Positions 11,200 to 21,019 of a stretch of 64,000 bases of DNA are shown here, piece by piece. A model generated the notes under the pieces. The model saw only the letters and a list, made by a program, of their open reading frames with translations, was not told the DNA's origin and did not search any database. Both the position numbers and the translations under genes were made by a program. The stretch spans positions 3,410,001 to 3,474,000 of the forward strand of contig NZ_CP095187.1 of NCBI RefSeq assembly GCF_022965755.1. Reading direction: 5' to 3'. Source of the DNA: Pseudoxanthomonas sp. F37. GTDB lineage: Bacteria; Pseudomonadota; Gammaproteobacteria; Xanthomonadales; Xanthomonadaceae. Position 1 is the first letter of the stretch. Each line of letters starts with the position of its first letter.

Positions 11200-12139
11200 C
11201 TCGCTCCTCCGGCCAGTACAGGCGCATCGGGTTGGCCACCAGCAGCTTGTGCCGCAGCTCGGGAGTCGGCGCGATCTGCGGGATGACGTCCACCAGCAGG
11301 CCGTCGTCGGGCATGTGGTCCTTGAGGTTGGGATGCGGCCAGTCGGTGCCCCACAGCACGCGGTCCGGAAACGTCTCGACGATGCGCCGCGCGAACGGCA
11401 CGACGTCGCGGTAGGGCCGCCGTTCGCCGTCCAGGGCGCGCGGGCCGGTCACCGACAACCGCTCCGGGCAGGTCACCTTGCACCAGACATGGGGGTGCTG
11501 GCGCATGAAGCTCACGAACAGTCCGAATTCGGGCCCGTCCACGGGCTTGTCCACGTCCGGACGGCCCATGTGGTCGACCACGACGGTCGTCGGCAGCGCG
11601 CCGAAGAAGTCCCACAGCTCCGGCAGGTCGGCGGCCTCGAAATACACCACGACATGCCAGCCGAGCCGGGCGATGCGGCCGGCGATCTCCAGCAACTCGT
11701 CTTTCGGCGTGAAGTCGACCAGCCGCTTGACGAAATTGAAGCGCACGCCGCGCACGCCGGCCGCATGCAGCTGCTGGAGTTCGGCATCGGTGATGCTGCG
11801 CTTCACCGTCGCCACGCCACGCGCCTTGCCGTCCGAGGCCAGGCAGGCATCGACCATGGCGCGGTTGTCGGCGCCGTGGCAGGTCGCCTGCACGATCACG
11901 TTGCGCGAGAACCCGAGATGGTCGCGCAGTGCGAACAGGTCCGCCTTGCCCGCGTCGCAGGGGGTGTACTTGCGCTCGGGCGCATAGGGGAAATCGGCGC
12001 CGGGGCCGAACACATGGCAATGCGCATCCACGGCGCCCGGCGGCAACGACAGCAGCGGCTTCGACGGACCCTCGTACCAGTCCAGCCATCCCGGCGTCTT
12101 GGTGAAGCCGCCGCCCACGGGCCTGTCCAGGGTGCTCAT
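11186..12139 (-). CDS. ligI: 2-pyrone-4,6-dicarboxylate hydrolase LigI
   Basis: A 317-residue amidohydrolase-superfamily protein that opens the 2-pyrone-4,6-dicarboxylate ring to 4-oxalomesaconate. The N-terminal metal-site segment is VDAHCHVFGP, followed by IVQATCHGADN, VVVDHMGRPD and LWGTDWPHPNL with the catalytic Asp. I prefer ATG 12139 (MSTLDRPVGGG); a TTG six bases upstream is possible and would overlap the ligK stop. The enzyme works directly after LigC. Confidence 0.93.
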
Positions 12140-12141
12140 GT

Positions 12142-12837
12142 TCAATCCAGGTACTCCAGGCCGGCGGCGGCGAGCGCGTCGCGCATCCCGTACATGTCCA
12201 GGCCCAGCACGCCCGAGGCCAGCAGCTCGCGCTTGCGTGCTTCGTTGGCTTCACGCGCCGCCGCGGCATCCGCCGTGGCCTGGGCGAGTGCGGCCGGCAC
12301 GACCACGACACCATCGTCGTCGGCCACCACCACGTCGCCGGGATTGACCAGCGCCCCGGCGCACACCACCGGAATGTTGACCGAACCCAACGTCGCCTTG
12401 ATCGTGCCCTTGGCGCTGATCGCCTTGGAGAACACCGGGAACTGCATGGCGGCGAGGTCCTTCACGTCGCGCACGCCGGCGTCGATCACCAGTCCCACGG
12501 CGCCGCGCGCGCGGAACGAAGTGGCCAGCAGGTCGCCGAAGTAGCCATCCGTGCAGTCCGCGGTGATCGCGGCCACCACCACGTCGCCGGGCCGGATCTG
12601 TTCGGCGGCGACATGCATCATCCAGTTGTCGCCTGGATGCAGCAGCACGGTGACCGCAGTGCCGCACAGGTGCGCACCGGCGTAGATCGGCCGCATATGG
12701 GGCTTCATCAGGCCGAGCCGGCCCATGGCTTCGTGCACGGTGGCCACACCGAGCTCACCGAGTTTCGCGACGGCGGCGGCGTCGGCGCGGACGATGGTGC
12801 GCTTGACCACGCCGAGTCGGGTGTGGGTTGCGGTCAT
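12142..12837 (-). CDS. ligK: 4-carboxy-4-hydroxy-2-oxoadipate aldolase LigK
   Basis: A 231-residue RraA-like class II aldolase that splits 4-carboxy-4-hydroxy-2-oxoadipate to pyruvate and oxaloacetate, the final step of the pathway; family members also decarboxylate oxaloacetate. Diagnostic segments are [32 protein letters not shown] with [10 protein letters not shown] (the metal and phosphate-like site R-D pair), and [18 protein letters not shown]. Its start is one base downstream of the ligJ stop. Confidence 0.93.
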   Translation of the reverse strand: MTATHTRLGVVKRTIVRADAAAVAKLGELGVATVHEAMGRLGLMKPHMRPIYAGAHLCGTAVTVLLHPGDNWMMHVAAEQIRPGDVVVAAITADCTDGYFGDLLATSFRARGAVGLVIDAGVRDVKDLAAMQFPVFSKAISAKGTIKATLGSVNIPVVCAGALVNPGDVVVADDDGVVVVPAALAQATADAAAAREANEARKRELLASGVLGLDMYGMRDALAAAGLEYLD

Positions 12838-12838
12838 G

Positions 12839-13876
12839 TCACTTCCCCTTCGCCTTGAGCGCGGCGTCCAGGCGCGGATACACGCGCCGCGCATTGCCTT
12901 CGAAGATCTGCCGCTTCTGCGCCGGCGACAGCGACGATGCCTCGATGTAGCGCCGGGTATCGTCGTAATGGAAACCGGTCTCGGGATCGATGCCGCGCAC
13001 GGCGCCGATCATCTCGCTGGCGAACAGCACGTTCTCCACCGGAATCACCCGGGTCAGCAGGTCGATGCCAGGCTGGTGGTAGACGCAGGTGTCGAAGAAG
13101 ATGTTCTTCAGCAGGTGCTCGCCCAGCAGCGGCTTCTTCAGCTCCTGCGCCAGGCCGCGGAAGCGGCCCCAGTGATACGGCACGGCCCCGCCACCATGCG
13201 GGATCACGAACTTCAGCGTGGGGAAGTCCTTGAACAGGTCGGACGTCAGGCACTGCATGAACGCCGTGGTGTCGGCGTTGAGGTAGTGCGCGCCCGTCGT
13301 GTGGAAACACGGATTGCAGCTGGTGCTGACGTGGATCATGGCCGGGATGTCGTACTCGACCATCCTTTCGTAGATCGGATACCACTGCCGGTCCGAAAGC
13401 GGGGGCGAGTCCCAGTGTCCGCCCGACGGATCGGGGTTGAGATTGATCGCGACGCATCCGTACTCGCGCACGCACCTGTCGAGCTCCGGGATGCAGGTCG
13501 CCGGAGCGACGCCCGGCGACTGCGGCAACATGGCGGCCGGGATGAAGCTGTCCGGGAACAGTCGGCTCACGCGGAAGCACAGTTCGTTGCAGATCGCGGC
13601 CCACGTCGAACTGGTCTGGAAATCGCCGATGTGGTGGGCCATGAAACTCGCGCGCGGCGAGAAGACGGTGATGTCCGAGCCACGCTCGCGCATCTTCTGC
13701 AGCTGGTTGGCTTCGATCGATTCGCGGATGTCGTCGTCGCCGATCACCAGCTCCGTCGCTTTCGGCGCTTGCGAGGGGTCCTTCAGGCCCGCGATATGCC
13801 TGTTCCGCCACTGCTCGAGCGCTTTCGGTGCGGTCGTGTAGTGTCCGTGGATGTCGATGATCAGGGTGTCGTTCAT
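12839..13876 (-). CDS. ligJ: 4-oxalomesaconate hydratase LigJ
   Basis: A 345-residue amidohydrolase-superfamily enzyme that hydrates 4-oxalomesaconate (enol form) to 4-carboxy-4-hydroxy-2-oxoadipate, the substrate of LigK. Metal-ligand segments are [15 protein letters not shown] at the N-terminus, [19 protein letters not shown] in the middle and [16 protein letters not shown]. The length equals that of characterised LigJ (about 340 residues). It overlaps the upstream binding-protein-like gene by ATGA. Confidence 0.92.
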   Translation of the reverse strand: MNDTLIIDIHGHYTTAPKALEQWRNRHIAGLKDPSQAPKATELVIGDDDIRESIEANQLQKMRERGSDITVFSPRASFMAHHIGDFQTSSTWAAICNELCFRVSRLFPDSFIPAAMLPQSPGVAPATCIPELDRCVREYGCVAINLNPDPSGGHWDSPPLSDRQWYPIYERMVEYDIPAMIHVSTSCNPCFHTTGAHYLNADTTAFMQCLTSDLFKDFPTLKFVIPHGGGAVPYHWGRFRGLAQELKKPLLGEHLLKNIFFDTCVYHQPGIDLLTRVIPVENVLFASEMIGAVRGIDPETGFHYDDTRRYIEASSLSPAQKRQIFEGNARRVYPRLDAALKAKGK

Positions 13877-14571
13877 GCGGGTTCCATGCCGCGGCTTCGC
13901 TTGGCGTCGGCGGCGGCCGGCGAGGCCATGAACGCCAGCAGCGCCCGCGCGGCCTCGGGCTGCGTGCTTGTCGCACAGATGGCGCCGGAGAAAATCGTGG
14001 TCTTCTGGATCGCTTCGGGCAGCGGACCGATCGCGTCGACACCGCTGATGCGGACCAGCTCGCTGCGCTGCTGGAAGCCGATTTCGATCTCGCCGGTGGC
14101 GATCAGCGCGCCGACGGGCACCCCTGGCGGCGCCTGCACGATGCGGGGCGCGATTTCGCCGGCAATGCCCCAGCGTTCGAACAGCCTGGCGAGATGGACG
14201 CCGCTGGGCCCTGTCGAATAGCCCAGTGTCCTTGCGTTGCGCACGGCAGCGCGCACCGATTGCTCGCTGCGGATGTCCGGGCGCGGTGCGCCCGTGCGCA
14301 CGGCGACCCAGATGTCCGACCGCATCAGGTCGACACGACTGCCGGCCACCACATGACCGCCGGCGTCCAGCCTGTCGATCGCGTCCGACGCCAGCCATAC
14401 CACGTCCAGCCGCTCCCCCGCCGCGACCCGCCCGGCCGCATCCACGCCGCCGACCGATGCGATGGCCACACGGGCGGGCCGTTCGCGCTCGTACAGCGCG
14501 GCCAGTTCGGCCAGGATCTGGCTGGTCGCCATCGAGGAGATGCCGGTCAGCATCGTGGGAGCGTTCGACAT
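13873..14571 (-). CDS. Molybdate-binding-protein-like domain protein lacking a signal peptide
   Basis: A 232-residue protein with the fold signature of ModA/SBP_bac_11 solute-binding proteins (AIASVGGVDAAGRVAAGE, VWLASDAIDRL, LGYSTGPSGVHLARLFERWGI, LIATGEIEIGFQQ, EAARALLAFMASPAAA). Unlike true periplasmic binding proteins it begins MSNAPTMLTGISS with no signal peptide or lipobox, and no transporter genes are nearby. It sits between pobA (11 bp) and ligJ (4-bp overlap), so it is part of the catabolic operon. A cytoplasmic role is inferred. The operon lacks a recognisable 4-oxalomesaconate tautomerase, and this gene occupies a position where one could be expected. Confidence 0.8.
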   Translation of the reverse strand: MSNAPTMLTGISSMATSQILAELAALYERERPARVAIASVGGVDAAGRVAAGERLDVVWLASDAIDRLDAGGHVVAGSRVDLMRSDIWVAVRTGAPRPDIRSEQSVRAAVRNARTLGYSTGPSGVHLARLFERWGIAGEIAPRIVQAPPGVPVGALIATGEIEIGFQQRSELVRISGVDAIGPLPEAIQKTTIFSGAICATSTQPEAARALLAFMASPAAADAKRSRGMEPA

Positions 14572-14582
14572 GGGCTGAGGAC

Positions 14583-15891
<1,309 letters not shown>

Positions 15892-15904
15892 GGGCGTGCT
15901 GCAC

Positions 15905-16690
15905 ATGCACATAGCCAAGGTCGATCTGATCGAGGGCCTGGCCAAGGGCCTGGCGGTCCTGGAGGCCTTCGATACCGAACGCCAGCGCCTCAATTCGACG
16001 CTCACCGCGCAACGCGCCGGCATTACCCGGGCGGCGGCACGGCGCCACCTGCTGACGCTCGCGCACCTGGGCTACCTGGAATCGGCCGACGGCTGGTATT
16101 GGCTGGCGCCCAAGGTACTGCGCTTTTCCGGCACCTATCTGGCCTCGGCGCGGGTCCCGCGTGCGGTGCAGCCGGTGCTGGACCAACTCGCCGCGCAGAA
16201 GCAGGAAGCCTTTTCCGCCGCGGTGCTGGACGGCGACGTGGCCGTGATCGTTGCCCGCAGCGGAAACGAGGGTCAGGCCTCGCCCGGCGGCGGACGCCGC
16301 ATGCTGGCGCACGGCCTGCACCTGGGCGCCCGGCTTCCCGCCCACGCCACCTCGACCGGCCACGTCCTGCTCGCCGGACTGCCGCGCCAGGCGTTCGCGA
16401 CCTGGCTCAAGGAACAGCAACTGCGACGCCTGACGCCGCAGACGATCACGAATCCATCGGCCTTGCGCGCCGTCGTCGGCCAGGTGCGGAAGCAGGATTT
16501 CTGCATCGCCTACGAGGAACATGAGTCGGGCGTAGCCGCACTCGCCGTGCCTGTTCGCGACGCCCGCGGCGAAGTCGTGGCCGCCATCAACGTGGTCGTG
16601 TCCCCGCAGCGCTTCGACCCCGACGCACTGCACCGGGCGTTCTTCCTGCCTCTGCGCGACGCAGCCAGCCAGTTGCGCAGCCTGCTGTAA
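15905..16690 (+). CDS. pobR: IclR-family regulator of the 4-hydroxybenzoate operon (PobR-like)
   Basis: A 261-residue IclR/PcaR/PobR-class regulator. The winged helix-turn-helix covers about residues 8-75 (KGLAVLEAFD, RAGITRAAARRHLLTLAHLGYL). The effector domain covers about 80-255, with the IclR motif ATSTGHVLLAGL and the C-terminal GVAALAVPVRDARGEVVAAINV. I chose ATG 15905 because an upstream ATG (15881) falls inside the inverted repeat. It is divergent from pobA, the arrangement of Acinetobacter pobR. I infer that it activates pobA and the lig genes with 4-hydroxybenzoate; protocatechuate is an alternative ligand. The 225 bp after its stop (16691-16915) show no gene. Confidence 0.87.
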   Translation: MHIAKVDLIEGLAKGLAVLEAFDTERQRLNSTLTAQRAGITRAAARRHLLTLAHLGYLESADGWYWLAPKVLRFSGTYLASARVPRAVQPVLDQLAAQKQEAFSAAVLDGDVAVIVARSGNEGQASPGGGRRMLAHGLHLGARLPAHATSTGHVLLAGLPRQAFATWLKEQQLRRLTPQTITNPSALRAVVGQVRKQDFCIAYEEHESGVAALAVPVRDARGEVVAAINVVVSPQRFDPDALHRAFFLPLRDAASQLRSLL

Positions 16691-16915
16691 GTGGGTGACG
16701 GTTACCCGCGGTGTCCTGGGGCGCGATGACGTGCCCATCGGGACAGTGGCTCGGCCATTTCCCGGGATCGCGTTCGTCTCGCCATGGGCCTGCCACGCCC
16801 GCTATCGGTCCGGATGCGCCGCCTTGCCCCCGCTGATGGCCCGCCGCCACGGGCTGCCGATGGAAGCGGCACGGCGTGGCGCAACCTCCCCTTCGATCGC
16901 TTGAAGGGCCGGCTT

Positions 16916-17638
16916 CTATCCCGCTGCCGCCGCCATCGCGGCCATGCGCTCGATGGCCCCGACGATTCCGTGCGCGCCCTCCACTTCCACGACCCGCCCT
17001 GCGCCGTCGAAGCCCTTCAGCACTTCGTGCTCCCAGGTGGCGTGGTAGGGCATGTAAACGCCCCACCCTCCCAGTTCGACCACCGGTGCGATGTCGGACT
17101 TGAGCGAATTGCCCACCATCGCGAACCGGTCGGCCGATACCTGGAACTCCTGCAACAGGCGTCGGTAGGTGGAAACGTCCTTCTCGGACACGATCTCGAT
17201 CCGCTGGAAGGCGGTCAGGCCACATTGCGCGACCTTTCGCTCTTGATGAAACAGATCGCCCTTGGTGATCAGTACGACGTGGTAGTTCGCCGCCACCTGA
17301 TCCACCGCCTCGGCGATGCCGGGCAACAGCTCCACCGGATGGGCCAGCAGATCCTTGCCCATGTCCACGACGGTCTGGATGTCGCGTGCCTCGATGCGCC
17401 CCTCCGTCAGATCGATGGCCGCTTCCACCATCGACAGGACCATGCCTTTCACGCCGTAGCCGAACAGGGCCAGGTTCGCGCGTTCGGTAGCGAGCAGTTT
17501 GGCGCGCAGCCCCACCGCCGCCAGATCCACATAACGCCCTACGATCGCCTCGAAATCGTCCTGCGCGCGGTCGTAGAACTCCTGGCTGCGCCACAGCGTG
17601 TCATCGCCGTCGAAGCCGACCCATTGGATGCGCGCCAT
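16916..17638 (-). CDS. HAD-superfamily hydrolase
   Basis: A 240-residue haloacid dehalogenase-like phosphatase. Motif I is GFDGDDTLW with nucleophile D10 and acid/base D12. Motif II is VLITKGD, and motif III/IV are represented by the K in VSEKD and the GNSLKSDI segment. The cap is helical (about residues 20-95), as in subfamily I enzymes of the pyrophosphatase/phosphoglycolate type. The substrate is unknown. It stands alone on the minus strand. Confidence 0.85.
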   Translation of the reverse strand: MARIQWVGFDGDDTLWRSQEFYDRAQDDFEAIVGRYVDLAAVGLRAKLLATERANLALFGYGVKGMVLSMVEAAIDLTEGRIEARDIQTVVDMGKDLLAHPVELLPGIAEAVDQVAANYHVVLITKGDLFHQERKVAQCGLTAFQRIEIVSEKDVSTYRRLLQEFQVSADRFAMVGNSLKSDIAPVVELGGWGVYMPYHATWEHEVLKGFDGAGRVVEVEGAHGIVGAIERMAAMAAAAG

Positions 17639-17707
17639 TCCGAATGCCTGCCGTGTCGCTGGAGGGGCGCGCAGGATAGCAGCCGCCGCTCCGCGGTGCC
17701 GGCAGAG

Positions 17708-17733
17708 GAACGGCCGCCCGTGGGCGGCCGTTC
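17708..17733 (-). terminator. Hairpin terminator after the proline-rich lipoprotein gene
   Basis: A perfect 12-bp stem, GAACGGCCGCCC paired with GGGCGGCCGTTC, with a 2-nt loop. It lies between the lipoprotein stop (17764) and the HAD start (17638), so it should end the lipoprotein transcript. The T-run (GTTTTCG) is on the + side, so termination in the minus direction may be weaker. Confidence 0.55.
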
Positions 17734-17763
17734 GTTTTCGAAGCCTCGATGCGCAGCCGAGCG

Positions 17764-18069
17764 TCAGCCGCCGCTGGCGGGCGGTGGGGTGGCGTCGTCG
17801 GTCGGCGGTGGCGTGGTCTCCGGCGCGTTCGGGTTGGCCGGCGGCGGAAGGGTGGGATCGGTCGCGGGGGCGGCCGGGTCTGTCGGCGTGGGTGCCGGAG
17901 GCGTCATGTCATCGGTGGGCGGCGCGGTCTCGACCGGCGCGGGGGCCTCGGCCGGCGGCGTGTCTTCGGGCTTCGGGCCGCAGGCGGTCAACAGGCCCGC
18001 ACCCACCAGCGCGGTGCCCAGCATGAGCAGCGGTTTGTCCAGCCAACGGGAGGTGGTCGACGTCTTCAT
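17764..18069 (-). CDS. Small proline-rich lipoprotein
   Basis: A 101-residue protein with a lipoprotein signal peptide: a hydrophobic core followed by the lipobox LTAC, so Cys at about residue 30 would be acylated. The rest is low-complexity Pro/Thr/Ala/Asp (repeats of the PPTDD and DPAAP kind), expected to be unfolded and surface or periplasmic. The function is unknown. It lies 21 bp downstream of an EF-hand gene on the same strand, so they may be co-transcribed. Confidence 0.72.
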   Translation of the reverse strand: MKTSTTSRWLDKPLLMLGTALVGAGLLTACGPKPEDTPPAEAPAPVETAPPTDDMTPPAPTPTDPAAPATDPTLPPPANPNAPETTPPPTDDATPPPASGG

Positions 18070-18090
18070 GGTGTTCTCCTAGCAGGGGAT

Positions 18091-18402
18091 TCAGGACTGG
18101 CCTTGCGCGTATGCGGCGTATTCGGTCGGGGTCAGACGGCCGTCGGCATCGGCATCCAGCGTGCCGAACGCCTGCGCCAGGGGAGGATCGATCGCGGCTT
18201 CGTCCTTGCTGATCGCCCCGTCCCCGTTCGCATCGAGTTCTTCGAACGGTTTTGGCGAGGAAGGCGCGGGTGCGGGATGCGGGGCCCCAACCTCGTCGGC
18301 GCTCCGGGAGGCCTCCTGCGCCTGCGCGAGCGGCAGTGCCGCGACGGCGGCCATCGCGCATGCGGCCGCCAGAACGATGATGCGGGGTGTCGTGTGCGTC
18401 AT
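18091..18402 (-). CDS. Secreted EF-hand protein
   Basis: A 103-residue protein with a signal peptide (residues about 1-28, ending AQAQ). The mature part carries two EF-hand calcium loops: DANGDGAISKDE and DADADGRLTPTE, both with Asp at 1, 3 and 5 and Glu at 12. A Pro-rich linker precedes them. ATG 18402 has CCAGGAGAGCC upstream. Periplasmic calcium binding is expected from the loops; the partner is unknown. It is a paralogue of the next EF-hand gene. Confidence 0.82.
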   Translation of the reverse strand: MTHTTPRIIVLAAACAMAAVAALPLAQAQEASRSADEVGAPHPAPAPSSPKPFEELDANGDGAISKDEAAIDPPLAQAFGTLDADADGRLTPTEYAAYAQGQS

Positions 18403-18462
18403 GGGCTCTCCTGGACCCGGCACCGCGGTGCCGTCGGTGTCGTCGGTGTCGTACCTGAAATG

Positions 18463-18489
18463 GAAGAGGCGGCGCGCGGCCGCCTCTTC
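18463..18489 (-). terminator. Hairpin after the second EF-hand gene
   Basis: A perfect 11-bp stem GAAGAGGCGGC / GCCGCCTCTTC with a 5-nt loop, 50 bp downstream of the EF-hand stop at 18539. The minus-strand side continues CATTTC, so the T-run is poor. It separates the two EF-hand genes and may make them independent transcripts. Confidence 0.6.
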
Positions 18490-18538
18490 AACGGGCGTGG
18501 AGTGCCGGATGCACCGTCACGCCGCCGGGCGGCGATGC

Positions 18539-18916
18539 TTACTTCTGCTCGCCGTAGTTCTTGCTGACGAACGCCTTGTACTCGTCGGCGCTCAGCGAGC
18601 CGTCGGCGTTGGCGTCGGCCTGGTCGAACACCTGGCTGAGGCCGGCGTTGGCGGCGGCTTCCTGCTTGCTGATGGCGCCATCGCCGTCGGTGTCGACGTC
18701 GGCCCAGCCCTGCTTGCCCTGGGCGGCGGACTGCGTGCTCTGGGTCGGATTCTGCACGGCCGAGCCGGTCGCCTGCTCGGCGGTCGGTTCGCTCTGCTGG
18801 GTCTGCTGCTGCGCGGCAGCGTCCTCGGTCTTCTCCTGGGCCCATGCCAGCGGCATGGCCAGCGCAGCGCTCAGGGCGGCCAAGGCGATCAGCGGCTTGC
18901 GGGTGTTGTTCTTCAT
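18539..18916 (-). CDS. Secreted EF-hand protein
   Basis: A 125-residue protein with a signal peptide (MKNNTRKPLIALAALSAALA, cut after WAQ). A Gln/Thr/Ala-rich linker (about residues 27-70) is followed by two EF-hand loops: DTDGDGAISKQE and DANADGSLSADE, both with complete Asp/Glu ligand sets. The C-terminus is YKAFVSKNYGEQK. The start ATG 18916 gives the clean signal peptide. It is probably a periplasmic calcium-binding protein related by duplication to the neighbouring EF-hand gene. The function is unknown. Confidence 0.82.
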   Translation of the reverse strand: MKNNTRKPLIALAALSAALAMPLAWAQEKTEDAAAQQQTQQSEPTAEQATGSAVQNPTQSTQSAAQGKQGWADVDTDGDGAISKQEAAANAGLSQVFDQADANADGSLSADEYKAFVSKNYGEQK

Positions 18917-19121
18917 GTGTGTGCTCCGTTCCGTAGGGAGTGCGTCCGATTGCGCACGGCCCCACCTTGCAACCCCGCTTCTGAACGAAATTTGCGGCGC
19001 GAAATGAACGTGCACGCACGCTTAACCACGACCGCACCGGCTTCGGCTAGCCCGGTGTTAGGGGCCCGTGATCGCGGTGTGGGCCTCGCATGGAATGCGT
19101 GACGTCGCGCAGGATTCGGCG

Positions 19122-19517
19122 TTACGGATCCGTTTTTTCGGCACCGCTGCGCGTGGTTCCGTCCGCCGTTTTTTTCCTGAACCATTGCCAACCAAGCACG
19201 ACACCGGCCAGCGCACCGGCGACTTCCAGCGTCACCCGTGCACCCAGGCCATCCGGATCGTGGATGCCCTTCAGGGCCAGGCGCGCATACAGCGGCGATT
19301 CCAGCCGCGAAATGCCCAGGTAGAACATGTTCCAGAGGTCCAGCCCGGCACCGAGCACCACCGCCGATACGCAGGCCCAGCCGATGGCGTGGCCCATCGC
19401 GGCGTTCGTCCTGCGACAGATCGCATTCCACACCCAGAAACACAGCACGCCGATGAGCAGCGCGATCAGGCCGGCCTCGAGCGCGCCCAGCACGCCGTAG
19501 TGGAGCGGGAGGTTCAT
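19122..19517 (-). CDS. Small membrane protein, unknown function
   Basis: A 131-residue protein with three likely membrane segments: about residues 10-32 (ALEAGLIALLIGVLCFWVW), 43-66 (AIGWACVSAVVLGAGLDLW) and 94-112 (LEVAGALAGVVLGWQWF). The tail is polar (FRKKTADGTTRSGAEKTDP). I do not recognise the family. It stands alone; 18917-19121 upstream of the next gene and 19518-19662 hold no other gene I can support. A long frame on the opposite strand covers it but lacks domain or signal features. Confidence 0.6.
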   Translation of the reverse strand: MNLPLHYGVLGALEAGLIALLIGVLCFWVWNAICRRTNAAMGHAIGWACVSAVVLGAGLDLWNMFYLGISRLESPLYARLALKGIHDPDGLGARVTLEVAGALAGVVLGWQWFRKKTADGTTRSGAEKTDP

Positions 19518-19662
19518 CGCGCGATGACCGTGACGGGTTGCTGGCGGCAGGGCATGGACGGCGGTTCCAGGGCGCCACGGCGGCGCCTGCCGTCACAGGG
19601 TAACCGATGGTTTCGGCGGTCCGGCTGGCATCATGGCACCGGCTGAGGTGCAGGGACCGTCC

Positions 19663-20298
19663 ATGAAACGTGTGTTGCTGGCCGGTGCGACCGGACTGGT
19701 GGGCCGGGCGACGCTGGAAATCGCGCTTTCTTCGACCGCCATCGCCGGCGTGGTGGCGCCGACGCGGCGTCCACTGCCGCCCCATCCGAAGCTGCTCAAC
19801 CCGGTGGTCGATTTCGATGCGTTGCCCGGCGATGCCGCATGGTGGCGGGTGGACGCGGTGGCCTGCGCGCTGGGCACGACGATCCGCGATGCGGGCTCGC
19901 AGGAGGCCTTCCGCCGCGTGGACCACGACTACTGCCTGGCGATCGCACGCCACGCCCATGCGCATGGCGCGCGTGCCTTCGCCCTGGTATCGGCGCTGGG
20001 CGCGGATCCGGCGTCGCCCGTGTTCTATTCGCGCACCAAGGGCGAACTGGAGCAGGCGCTGGAGCGGATCGGATTCGAGTCACTCACCTTCCTGCGGCCG
20101 GGGCTGCTGGGGGGCCGCCGCACGCGGCACCGAGCGGGCGAACGCTGGGCGCAGCGGCTGTTGGGAGCCCTCGGGCCCGCGCTGCCGCGCCGCTACCGCG
20201 TGGTACCGCCGGAGCACGTGGCAGCGGCCCTGCTGGATGCGGCGCTGGGGGCGCACCCGGGGCGCCAGGTCGTGCCTTCGGAACAGCTGCTCGGCTGA
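19663..20298 (+). CDS. NAD(P)-binding Rossmann protein, atypical SDR (HTATIP2/YbjT-like)
   Basis: A 211-residue atypical short-chain dehydrogenase-like protein. The cofactor motif is LLAGATGLVGRATL (about 4-17). ACALGTTIRDAGSQEAFRRVD and YSRTKGELEQAL follow, the latter holding the Tyr-x3-Lys pair, and then FLRPGLLGGRR. Family members are oxidoreductases or NAD(P)H-binding regulators, often without known substrate. I chose ATG 19663 (MKRVLLAGATG), as an upstream ATG adds only a non-conserved decapeptide. Confidence 0.83.
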   Translation: MKRVLLAGATGLVGRATLEIALSSTAIAGVVAPTRRPLPPHPKLLNPVVDFDALPGDAAWWRVDAVACALGTTIRDAGSQEAFRRVDHDYCLAIARHAHAHGARAFALVSALGADPASPVFYSRTKGELEQALERIGFESLTFLRPGLLGGRRTRHRAGERWAQRLLGALGPALPRRYRVVPPEHVAAALLDAALGAHPGRQVVPSEQLLG

Positions 20299-20408
20299 AG
20301 GGCGGTATGCGCGCGTGCGGCGGGCCACAGCGTCGCCCGCGCCAGCACGCCCTGCCCCTGGGCGGCGCCGCGCACGCGATGGAGGGCGGACCGTGCGGCG
20401 CCGACAGG

Positions 20409-20915
20409 CTATTGCAGCAGGCCGTGGGGCAGTATCTCCAGGCGTCGGACGCCGGGGGTGGCCAGCACCGCCACGGACGCGCGCTCGAGGCGAGCCTCGT
20501 CCGCGTCCTCGATCACCAGCAACACCTGCCCCGCTTCGATCTGTCGGCTGTAATCGCGACGGACCTCGCTGGGCACCGCGGAACCGGCCAGCGAGGCCGC
20601 CCACATGCCCACGCAGCCACCGACCACCACGCACACCACCACACCGGCCGCATGGAAGCCGATGGCGGGCACCCACATGGCGATCAGCCCCAGCACCAGC
20701 CCCAACAGGGCGCCGCCGACCAGCCCGCGCAGCGCCGCAGGCTTGAAGTCGGTGGGCGCGCCTTCCTTCTCGTCATCGGGCACCTGGGCCATCTCGATCT
20801 CCGATCGACCCACCAGGGAGGCATGCTCGGGTTCGATGCCGGCCGCCAGGGCCTGCCGCAGGGCGGCTTCGGCGACCACCACCGAGGGAGCGCTGAACAC
20901 GCGACGGTTCTTCAT
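20409..20915 (-). CDS. Membrane-embedded hypothetical protein with glycine-rich hairpin
   Basis: A 168-residue protein. The N-terminal third is soluble (SVVVAEAALRQALAAGIEPEHASLVG). The middle (about 70-120) holds two glycine-rich membrane segments separated by a short turn, and the C-terminal third is a soluble domain ending VRRLEILPHGLLQ. The layout resembles DUF1269-like or general-stress membrane proteins with a central glycine zipper. The function is unknown. Confidence 0.65.
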   Translation of the reverse strand: MKNRRVFSAPSVVVAEAALRQALAAGIEPEHASLVGRSEIEMAQVPDDEKEGAPTDFKPAALRGLVGGALLGLVLGLIAMWVPAIGFHAAGVVVCVVVGGCVGMWAASLAGSAVPSEVRRDYSRQIEAGQVLLVIEDADEARLERASVAVLATPGVRRLEILPHGLLQ

Positions 20916-21019
20916 GACATTCGTCCCGCCCGGCAGGTTCGGCCGGGCCAAGGCACACGCTAGGCCGGGAGGCGCGCACACCGGGTGAAGACATGCGCCC
21001 TGCCCAGCGCCTCCCAGGC

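Noticed and set aside
13873-14571. Molybdate ABC transporter binding protein ModA
   Set aside because: No signal peptide and no modB/modC; the coupling to pobA and ligJ does not fit molybdate uptake.
19068-19646. + strand frame of 192 codons across 19.1-19.6 kb
   Set aside because: It opposes a better candidate with three membrane segments and is rich in His/Gln/Arg as shadows are.
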